From: Thermus caldilimi
GTDB taxonomy: Bacteria > Deinococcota > Deinococci > Deinococcales > Thermaceae
NCBI RefSeq assembly: GCF_004684245.1
Contig: NZ_CP038452.1
Span: forward strand, 310,001-374,000
Length of the DNA stretch: 64,000 nt
Reading direction: 5' to 3'
Position 1 is the first letter of the stretch; the number at the start of each line of letters is the position of its first letter. The notes under the pieces were generated by a model. It did no database searches, was not told where the DNA came from, and saw only the letters and a list, made by a program, of their open reading frames with translations. Positions 19,008 to 26,768 of this stretch are shown here, piece by piece. The translations under genes and the position numbers were made by a program.

Positions 19008-19882
19008 ATGCGTCTTTTCTTTGGCGAGCGGGATACCCCTTACGAGGAGGCCCGGGTGGTGGTCCTGCCCGTGCCCTACGACCTTTCCCTCTCCTTCTTG
19101 CCGGGGGCGAGGCGGGGCCCTGAGGCTATCTTGCTGGCCAGCCGGGAGCTGGAGCCTTTTCTCTTGGAGCTCGAGGTGGCCCCGGAGGAGGTGGGCATCC
19201 ATGCGGCGGAGCCGGTGCCCTGGGTGGCGGGAAGCGCCGAGGAAAGCCACGCTCTGATCCGGGAAGCCGCCCTCGCCCATCTTCGGGCGGGCAAGTTCCT
19301 GGTGGCCCTGGGGGGGACCATTCCATCACCCACCCCCTGGTCCAGGCCCACCGGGAGGCCTTGGGGGCGTTTTCCCTTCTCCACATCGATGCGCACGCCG
19401 ACCTTTACCCTGAGTGGCAAGGCTCGGTGTACTCCCATGCCTCGCCCTTTTTCCGCTTGCTGGGGGAGGGTTTCCCCTTGGTCCAGGTGGGGATCCGGGC
19501 CATGGATCAGGATTCCTTGGCCTTGGCCAGGGGGAAAGGGGTGGCCCTATTCCCCGCTCACCGCCTGCACCGCGAGGGCCTTCCCTTAAGGGAGATCCTC
19601 GAGGCCTTGGGGGAGAGGGTGTACATCAGCCTGGACTTTGACGCCCTGGATCCCAGCGTTATGCCCAGCGTGGGCACTCCCTTGCCCGGGGGGCTTTCCT
19701 ACCGCCTGGTGGTGGACCTTCTGGAGGCGGTCTTCCGAGAAAAGGAAGTGGTGGGCATGGACTTCGTGGAGCTTTCCCCCAACGGCCAGTTCCATGCGGA
19801 GATGACCGCGGCCCAGCTGGTCTATCACGCCATTGGCCTGAAGGGCCTGCAGGCAGGGTGGCTCGAGGCCAGGGGCCTGTAG
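19008..19882 (+). pseudogene. speB: Agmatinase/ureohydrolase SpeB, one-base frameshift
   Basis: Two frames make one ureohydrolase of about 290 residues. Frame one runs from MRLFFGERDTPYEEARV to the seven-G run at 19310-19316. The second frame continues with GDHSITHPLVQAHREALG and LLHIDAHADLYPEW, then SLDFDALDPSVMPS. The arginase/agmatinase manganese motifs GGDHS, DAHAD and DFDALDP appear only if one more G is present (eight instead of seven). In Thermus, SpeB hydrolyses N1-aminopropylagmatine in polyamine synthesis. The gene is otherwise complete, so sequencing error, slippage or a true mutation are all possible. I label it a broken gene as written. Confidence 0.8.
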
Positions 19883-19924
19883 GCTACATTTCCTTCCCCC
19901 GCCTGCCGGTAGCCTGGGAACAGG

Positions 19925-20809
19925 ATGCCCTGGCTCCTGGGCGTGCTCCTCCTGGGGGTGGGCCTGGCCCAGCCCCTCACCCTGCCCGACCTCTGGGAGA
20001 GGGCTTATGGGGAGGGGGGGTTCCGGGTGGAACGGGTCTTGGAGAGAAACCCCCGTTTCACCCGGGTGCTTTTCTCCTATCTTTCCGATGGGCTTCGGGT
20101 GTACGGATTTGCCAACCTGCCTTTGGGCCAGGGGCCCTTTCCCGTGGTGGTGGTGCTTCACGGGTATGTGGAGCCGAGCCGCTACCGGACCCTGGCCTAC
20201 ACCACTCCCTACGCCGACTTTTTGGCGGAGGCAGGGTACCTGGTCCTTCACCCCAACTACCGGGGCCACCCCCCCTCGGAGGGGAGGCCCGCCATGGGCC
20301 TGCGCCACGTCTATGCGGTGGATGTGCTGAACCTGCTGGCCGAGGTGCGCAAGGGCGTCCTGCCCCAGGCGGATGGGCGGTGCATCGGCCTCTTCGGCCA
20401 CTCCATGGGTGGGGGGATTGCCCAGCTGGTGGCCCTGGTGGATCCCCGCCTGAAGGGCGTGGTGCTTTACGGGAGCATGAGCGGGGACGAGAGGCGGAAT
20501 CTGGAGCGAATCCGCTACTGGTCGGGGGGTACTCGAGGCCGGGAGCTTCTCACCCTTCCTCCCAAAACCCTGGAGGAGGCTTCCGCCTGGACCTACCTGG
20601 ACAGGCTTTCCGTGCCCTTCAGCGTCCACCACGGGACCCAAGACGCCCAGGTGCCCCCGGAGTGGTCATGGGAGCTTTGCCGCAGGCTTAAGTCCTTGGG
20701 GAAGCCGGTGGAATGCTTTAGCTACCCGGCGGGCCACCTCTTCCGCGGTCCGGTGGACCGGGCGTTCCGGCAAAGGGTCCTGGCCTTTTTCGGGCGGGTC
20801 TTGCGGTAA
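19925..20809 (+). CDS. Secreted alpha/beta hydrolase
   Basis: The 294-residue protein starts with a signal peptide (hydrophobic residues 3-14, predicted cut near LAQP). It then has the alpha/beta-hydrolase core: the strand VVVVLHG, the nucleophile elbow GHSMGGG (Ser160), an acid at GTQDAQVP and the histidine in PAGHLF. This pattern fits the prolyl-oligopeptidase/dienelactone hydrolase group, so an esterase or peptidase acting outside the cytoplasmic membrane is likely. The substrate is unknown. It follows speB by about 40 bases on the same strand. Confidence 0.82.
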   Translation: MPWLLGVLLLGVGLAQPLTLPDLWERAYGEGGFRVERVLERNPRFTRVLFSYLSDGLRVYGFANLPLGQGPFPVVVVLHGYVEPSRYRTLAYTTPYADFLAEAGYLVLHPNYRGHPPSEGRPAMGLRHVYAVDVLNLLAEVRKGVLPQADGRCIGLFGHSMGGGIAQLVALVDPRLKGVVLYGSMSGDERRNLERIRYWSGGTRGRELLTLPPKTLEEASAWTYLDRLSVPFSVHHGTQDAQVPPEWSWELCRRLKSLGKPVECFSYPAGHLFRGPVDRAFRQRVLAFFGRVLR

Positions 20810-20818
20810 CCTTGGGCC

Positions 20819-20983
20819 ATGCAGGCCTTTTTTGAGAACCTCGAGGCCCTCTTCTTCGCCCTTGCCTTCGGCAGCGTGGTCTTTGGCCTTCTAGCCCGCC
20901 TGCTGGGGGTGCGGCGCACCTGGCCCTTCTTCCTGCTGGCTGCCCTTTGGCTGGTCCTTGGCTTCCTCCTTCGGTTAGAATAG
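20819..20983 (+). CDS. Small two-helix membrane protein, 54 residues
   Basis: The ATG at 20819 opens a 54-codon frame ending in TAG at 20983. It encodes two hydrophobic helices (about residues 10-28 and 35-52) separated by a short basic loop (RLLGVRRTW). It starts nine bases after the hydrolase stop and ends six bases before the next gene, so it fits exactly in an operon gap. I do not recognise the family. Confidence 0.6.
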   Translation: MQAFFENLEALFFALAFGSVVFGLLARLLGVRRTWPFFLLAALWLVLGFLLRLE

Positions 20984-20989
20984 CCCTTC

Positions 20990-21892
20990 GTGGCCAAGCA
21001 CGTGGTTTCCGTGTCCCTGGGGGCTAGCCGTCGGGACTCCGTGGTCCAGGTGGAGCTCCTTGGGGAGGAAGTGGTGTTGGAAAGGCGGGGCACGGATGGG
21101 GACTTCCAGAAAGCCTTGCGCCTCATTGCTGAGCTGGATGGAAAGGTGGACGCCATCGGCCTCGGGGGCATTGACCTCTACCTTTGGGCAGGGGGGCGGC
21201 GCTACACCATCCGGGATGCCAAAAGGCTTAAGGAGGCGGCCCGTAAAACCCTGGTGGTGGATGGCTCGGGCCTCAAGCACACCCTGGAGCGCCGGGCGGT
21301 GGCCCAGCTGGCGGAGCTGATAGACTGGAAGGATACTAAGGTGCTTCTGCCCTCCGCCGTGGACCGCTTCGGCCTGGCCGAGGCCTTGCACGAGGCCGGG
21401 GCCAAGGTTCTTTACGGGGACTTCATCTTTGCCCTGGGTTTACCCATACCCCTTTACTCCCTCTCCTTCCTGCAGAAACTGGCCTTCGTCCTCCTCCCGG
21501 TACTTACCCAGCTTCCTTTCCAGCTCCTTTACCCCACGGGGGAAAAGCAGGAGAAGCGGGCGGTGGACTGGCGAAGCCGCTACTACACCTGGGCGGACCT
21601 GGTGGCGGGGGACTGGCACTACATCAAGCGGCACATGCCCGACGAGATGCGGGGGAAGGTGGTGCTCACCAACACCACCACGGAGGAGGACGTGGCCTTT
21701 TTGCGGAAGAGGGGGGTGAAACGCCTCATCACCACCACCCCTCGCTTGAACGGGCGAAGCTTTGGCACCAATGTCATGGAGGCCCTTTTGGTGGCCCTGG
21801 CCGGGCGGGAGCTTGGGGAAGAGGAGTACCTCCGGTATATTGACCTCTTAGGGCTTAGGCCCCAGGTCCTGGACCTACAGGAGGAAGCATGA
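20990..21892 (+). CDS. Conserved protein (annotated in relatives as quinate 5-dehydrogenase-like)
   Basis: The 300-residue soluble protein begins with GTG (MAKHVVSVSLGASRRD) and has no motif I can tie to a known active site. Similar Thermus and Deinococcus proteins carry the label quinate 5-dehydrogenase, but I see no Rossmann GxGxxG signature, so that name is weakly based. It lies one ATGA overlap before efp (21889-21892) and is therefore translationally coupled to elongation factor P, which may be the better clue to its role. Confidence 0.65.
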   Translation: MAKHVVSVSLGASRRDSVVQVELLGEEVVLERRGTDGDFQKALRLIAELDGKVDAIGLGGIDLYLWAGGRRYTIRDAKRLKEAARKTLVVDGSGLKHTLERRAVAQLAELIDWKDTKVLLPSAVDRFGLAEALHEAGAKVLYGDFIFALGLPIPLYSLSFLQKLAFVLLPVLTQLPFQLLYPTGEKQEKRAVDWRSRYYTWADLVAGDWHYIKRHMPDEMRGKVVLTNTTTEEDVAFLRKRGVKRLITTTPRLNGRSFGTNVMEALLVALAGRELGEEEYLRYIDLLGLRPQVLDLQEEA

Positions 21893-22443
21893 TCAGCGTG
21901 ACCGACCTTAGACCCGGAACCAAGGTGAAGATGGAGGGCGGCCTTTGGGAGTGCGTGGAGTACCAGCACCAGAAGATCGGCCGCGGGGGGGCCAAGGTGG
22001 TGGCCAAGTTCAAGAACCTGGAGACGGGAGCTACCATTGAGCGCACCTTTAACTCCGGGGAGAAGCTGGAAGACATCTACGTGGAAACCCGGGAGCTCCA
22101 GTACCTGTACCAGGAGGGGGACGACCTGGTCTTCATGGACCTGGAGACCTACGAGCAGTTCCACCTGCCCAAGGATCAGGTGGAGGCGGCCCGGTTTCTC
22201 AAGGAGGGCATGACCGTTCTGGGGGATATGTACGAGGGGCGCCCCCTGAAGATTACCCCGCCCACCGTGGTGGAACTCAAGGTGGTGGACACCCCCCCGG
22301 GGGTGCGGGGGGATACGGTCTCCGGCGGGAGCAAGCCCGCCACCTTGGAAACGGGAGCGGTGGTGCAGGTGCCCCTTTTCGTGGAACCTGGCGAGGTCAT
22401 CAAGGTGGATACCCGCACGGGCCAGTACGTGGGCCGGGCCTAG
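21889..22443 (+). CDS. efp: Elongation factor P
   Basis: The 184-residue protein has the three beta-barrel domains of EF-P and all conserved landmarks (MISVTDLRPGTKV, GETGAT-like segment, VVDTPPGVRGDT, SGGSKPATLETGAVVQVP). EF-P binds ribosomes stalled at proline stretches and restores peptide bonding. The tip residue is Arg32 in QKIGRGGAK; in other bacteria this position is a modified Lys or Arg. No modifying enzyme gene is seen nearby. It starts inside the upstream stop codon and heads a group leading to accB and accC. Confidence 0.96.
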   Translation: MISVTDLRPGTKVKMEGGLWECVEYQHQKIGRGGAKVVAKFKNLETGATIERTFNSGEKLEDIYVETRELQYLYQEGDDLVFMDLETYEQFHLPKDQVEAARFLKEGMTVLGDMYEGRPLKITPPTVVELKVVDTPPGVRGDTVSGGSKPATLETGAVVQVPLFVEPGEVIKVDTRTGQYVGRA

Positions 22444-22453
22444 GCCAGGATAA

Positions 22454-22478
22454 GGGGCCTGGGTGAATCCCAGGCCCC
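22454..22478 (+). terminator. Terminator after efp
   Basis: GGGGCCTGGG and CCCAGGCCCC form a perfect 10-bp stem with a TGAAT loop, eleven bases past the efp stop, followed by TCTTGCTTCC. It separates efp from accB. Confidence 0.7.
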
Positions 22479-22560
22479 TCTTGCTTCCGGTATATTTTGA
22501 CCGGGTACAAAAGCTGTTTCGTGGGCACATGGGGTAAGCTTTATGCCGCGAGGTGTACCC

Positions 22561-23096
22561 ATGACGCCCAAGGAGCTGAAACAGATCCTGCAGGCCCTGG
22601 TGGAGCACGGGGTGAGCGAGCTCACCCTGGAAACCCCGGATTACAAGCTGACCGTGCGCCGAGGAGGCGAGGTGCAGGTGGTGGCCTTGCCGCAAGGGGT
22701 AACCACCCCTCCGGCCCCGCCTCCCTCCTTGCCCACCCCCACTGCTTTTGGCGTTCCCGCCCCTGCGGATTTGGCTCCGGCAGCCGGAGCCCCGGGCCTC
22801 GAGGCCCAGGAGGCCAAGGGAGCCAAGGAGGCTAAGGAGGCTAAGGAGGAGTGTGCGGGTTGCGTGGAGGTGAGGGCCCCCATTGTGGGTACCTTCTACC
22901 GGGCACCGGCCCCGGATGCCCCCCCTTACGTGGAGGAAGGGGACCGGGTGGAAAAGGGACAGGTGCTCTGCATCATCGAGGCGATGAAGCTCATGAACGA
23001 GATCGAGTCGGAGGTTTCCGGGATCGTCAAGAAGATCCTGGTGAAAAACGGGGAACCCGTGGAGTACGGGCAGCCCCTCTTCCTGATCCAGCCGCT

Positions 23097-23100
<4 letters not shown>
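22561..23100 (+). CDS. accB: Biotin carboxyl carrier protein of acetyl-CoA carboxylase
   Basis: The 179-residue protein has an N-terminal region ([13 protein letters not shown]), a Pro/Ala-rich linker with a repeated EAK segment, and the biotinyl domain. Biotin is attached to Lys143 in EAMKLMNE. The carrier brings carboxybiotin from AccC to the carboxyltransferase. An ATG at 22543 is in frame, but the GAGGTG ribosome site fits the ATG at 22561. It overlaps accC by four bases. The EAK/KEA run just before the Cys-Ala-Gly-Cys (CAGC) segment is flexible. Confidence 0.93.
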
Positions 23101-24434
<1,334 letters not shown>

Positions 24435-24446
24435 ACTGGGCGTGTG

Positions 24447-24776
24447 ATGGTGGAGTACGAGATCAGCGACCATGCCCTCGAGGGGCTGGTGGCCCATGCC
24501 CTTTCCGACCTCCAGGGGGTGCGGCTCTTGGAAACCGCTCCCCGCTCCCTGGGGGAGGTTTTCCGCCGCATGAAGCCCATCAAGGTGGAGCGCACCCCGG
24601 AGGGGTTCACGGTGGACCTGGTGCTCTCCGTGGACTACGGGGTTTCCATTCCCGAGGCGGCCCAGGCGGTGCAAAAAGCCGTAGCGGAAGCCCTTTACCT
24701 GGCCACAGGGGAGAAGGTGCAGGCGGTGAACCTCACCGTGGCCCAGGTGGAGTACCGGAAGGAGGCCCATGCTTAG
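24447..24776 (+). CDS. Asp23/Gls24 family envelope-stress protein
   Basis: The 109-residue protein begins MVEYEISDHALEGLVAHAL and has the DUF322 pattern, including DYGVSIPEAAQAVQKAV. Asp23/Gls24 proteins are widespread in Gram-positive bacteria and often anchor to the inner face of the membrane. A GTG three bases earlier is also in frame. The gene sits between accC and nusB, the same place as yqhY in Bacillus, and overlaps the nusB start by eight bases. Confidence 0.85.
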   Translation: MVEYEISDHALEGLVAHALSDLQGVRLLETAPRSLGEVFRRMKPIKVERTPEGFTVDLVLSVDYGVSIPEAAQAVQKAVAEALYLATGEKVQAVNLTVAQVEYRKEAHA

Positions 24777-25223
24777 GCGAGCCAGGGAACTGGCCATGCG
24801 GGCCTTGTTCGCCCATACCCAGGGGGGGTGGATCTGGAGGAGGCCTTCCGCCACGCCCTGGAAGAGATGGGAGGCGAGGAGGACTCTTATGGGGATCCCC
24901 TGGACCAGGAGGGCATGGCCTTCGCCCGGCGCTTGCTGGAGGGATACAAGGTTCATGCGCAAGAGGTGGACCAGGTGCTACGGGATACGGTGGAGGGCTG
25001 GGACTTCGCCCAGATGTCCAAAACCGACCTCACGGTGTTGCGCCTGGCAGCTTACGAGATGCTCTACGAGCCCACTCCCTTCGCCCCTCTGATCGAGGTG
25101 GCGGTGAAGATCGCCAACCGCTACGGGGGAGAGCACTCGGGAGCGTTTGTCAACGGGGTGCTGGGCCGCTTGTACCGGCGGATCCAGGGGGGTGAGCTGA
25201 AGGCGGTGCCCAAGGAGGACTGA
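24769..25223 (+). pseudogene. nusB: Transcription antitermination factor NusB, one-base frameshift
   Basis: Frame one gives MLRRARELAMRALFAHTQGG up to a seven-G run at 24822-24828; the other frame continues VDLEEAFRHALEEMGG and DLTVLRLAAYEMLYEPTPFAPLIEVA to the stop at 25223. Eight Gs would give a single normal NusB of 151 residues. NusB binds boxA RNA with S10 and supports rRNA antitermination. The gene sits in its expected place between the asp23-like gene and folD. As written the protein is cut short after about 20 correct residues, which is doubtful for such a conserved gene; see findings. Confidence 0.85.
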
Positions 25224-25224
25224 G

Positions 25225-26076
25225 ATGACCCTTGCCCGTACCCTTTCCGGCCATGAGGTGGCGGAGACCGTGTATCGGGAGCTGAGGGAAACCCTTGGCT
25301 CCCTGCCCTTTGTGCCCTCCCTCAGGGTGATCCGCCTGGGAGAGGATCCCGCCTCGGTGTCCTACGTGCGCCTTAAGGACAAGAGGGCCAGGGAGCTTGG
25401 CCTTTTGAGCCAGGTGGAGGTGTTCCCCGCGGATACCCCGGAGGAAGCCCTTCTCGGGCGCATAGAGGCCCTTAACCAGGACCCGGAGGTGGATGGCATC
25501 CTGGTCCAGCTCCCCTTGCCCGCTCACATCCACACGGAGCGGGTTTTGGAGGCCATCTCTCCCCTTAAGGATGTGGATGGCTTCCATCCCCTCAACGTGG
25601 GGAAGCTTTGGAGCGGGGGTGAGGGGCTTTTCCCCTGCACGCCCTTGGGTATCGTCCGCCTGCTCAAGCATTACGGGGTGGAGCTAAGGGGCAAGGAGGT
25701 GGTGGTGCTGGGCCGGTCCAACATTGTGGGGAAGCCCCTGGCAGGCCTCCTCCTGCGGGAGGACGCCACGGTGACCGTGGCCCATTCCCGTACCCGGAAC
25801 CTTCCCGAGGTGACCCGGCGGGCGGAGGTGCTGGTGGTGGCGGTGGGGCGGCCCCATTTGGTGCCAAAGGAGTGGGTGCGTCCTGGTGCCGTGGTGGTGG
25901 ACGTGGGGGTGAACCGGGTGGGGGGTAAGCTTCTTGGCGATGTTCACCCCGAGGTGGCCGAGGTGGCCTCCGCCCTCACCCCCGTGCCCGGGGGCGTGGG
26001 GCCCATGACCGTGGCCATGCTGATGGCCAATACCGTGAAGGCGGCGTTGCTTAGGCGGCATGGAGCTCCTCGCTAA
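25225..26076 (+). CDS. folD: Bifunctional methylene-THF dehydrogenase / methenyl-THF cyclohydrolase
   Basis: The 283-residue enzyme has the FolD motifs: YVRLKDKRARELG with the catalytic Lys, QLPLPAHI, the NAD(P)-binding GRSNIVGKPLAGLL loop, and the C-terminal TPVPGGVGPMTVAML. It converts 5,10-methylene-THF to 10-formyl-THF for purine and formyl-Met synthesis. The ATG is one base past the nusB stop. Its last 17 bp overlap the next gene. Confidence 0.96.
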   Translation: MTLARTLSGHEVAETVYRELRETLGSLPFVPSLRVIRLGEDPASVSYVRLKDKRARELGLLSQVEVFPADTPEEALLGRIEALNQDPEVDGILVQLPLPAHIHTERVLEAISPLKDVDGFHPLNVGKLWSGGEGLFPCTPLGIVRLLKHYGVELRGKEVVVLGRSNIVGKPLAGLLLREDATVTVAHSRTRNLPEVTRRAEVLVVAVGRPHLVPKEWVRPGAVVVDVGVNRVGGKLLGDVHPEVAEVASALTPVPGGVGPMTVAMLMANTVKAALLRRHGAPR

Positions 26077-26515
26077 CCAGGTCTTTTGGACAGCCATCCT
26101 GGCCAACTTCTTGGCCCAGACCCTGAAGCTTTTCCTCTATTACCTGCTGGAGGGGCGGTTCCAGTGGGAACGTTTCCTGGAAACCGGGGGGATGCCCAGC
26201 TCCCACTCCGCCACCGTCAGCGCCTTGGCCATGGGGGTGGGCTTCCAGGAGGGTTTTGGCAGCACCCTGTTTGCTGTGGCCGCCGTCTTCGCCCTCATCG
26301 TCATGTACGACGCCACGGGAATCCGCCGGGCGGCTGGCCTGCACGCCCAGCTCCTAAACCAGTTGGTTCAGGAACTGCAACAGGTGCTGGAGAAAGGCCC
26401 TGCCCCAGAGCCCCTTAAGGAACTTTTGGGCCACACTTACCTCGAGGTCCTGGTGGGGGCCTTGCTCGGCGCCTTGGTGGCCTTCCTCAGCTTTCACCTT
26501 TTCCCGGCGGCGTAA
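26060..26515 (+). CDS. DUF212 (divergent PAP2) membrane protein
   Basis: The 151-residue protein has the family signature GGMPSSHSATVSALAMGVG (about residues 43-61) and the later MYDATGIRRAAGLHA, with about four membrane segments. The SSHSA pattern resembles the histidine motif of PAP2 phosphatases, which is why the family is called divergent PAP2; its reaction is not established. It starts inside folD (17-bp overlap), and its end overlaps a convergent small membrane gene by 22 bp. Confidence 0.85.
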   Translation: MELLANQVFWTAILANFLAQTLKLFLYYLLEGRFQWERFLETGGMPSSHSATVSALAMGVGFQEGFGSTLFAVAAVFALIVMYDATGIRRAAGLHAQLLNQLVQELQQVLEKGPAPEPLKELLGHTYLEVLVGALLGALVAFLSFHLFPAA

Positions 26516-26694
26516 AAGGCCAGAGTCTGTCCCAAAAGGAAGACGAGAAGCCCAAGCACGGGGGAGAGGAAGAAGGTGAAGAAGCTCACGAATAGGGCCA
26601 GCACCAGGGGCAGCAAGGGCTTCTTAAAGCGGTGGAAGACCCACAGGTTCAAAAGGCCGAAGAAGAGGAGGACGCCGAAGGCAACCGTTTCCAC
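26494..26694 (-). CDS. Small membrane protein, 66 residues
   Basis: The frame encodes two or three hydrophobic helices (residues 4-19, 26-43, 46-61) separated by a basic loop (HRFKKP). It runs opposite to the DUF212 gene and is divergent from the iron-sulfur oxidoreductase. I do not recognise the family. Its clean charge pattern (positive loops) supports it being real. Confidence 0.55.
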   Translation of the reverse strand: METVAFGVLLFFGLLNLWVFHRFKKPLLPLVLALFVSFFTFFLSPVLGLLVFLLGQTLAFYAAGKR

Positions 26695-26713
26695 GGGGCT
26701 TTATTGTACGCCC

Positions 26714-26741
26714 TTGCCAGCTTGCCGGGATGGGGTAAACT
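26714..26741 (+). promoter_or_regulatory. Promoter of the Fe-S oxidoreductase with palindromic operator
   Basis: TTGCCA (-35, 26714-26719) and TAAACT (-10, 26736-26741) are 16 bases apart. The perfect inverted repeat GGTAAA-CT-TTTACC (26734-26747) covers the -10 and the probable start point, so a repressor bound there would block transcription. Confidence 0.5.
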
Positions 26742-26768
26742 TTTACCGAGTATAAGGAGGTTGCACCC

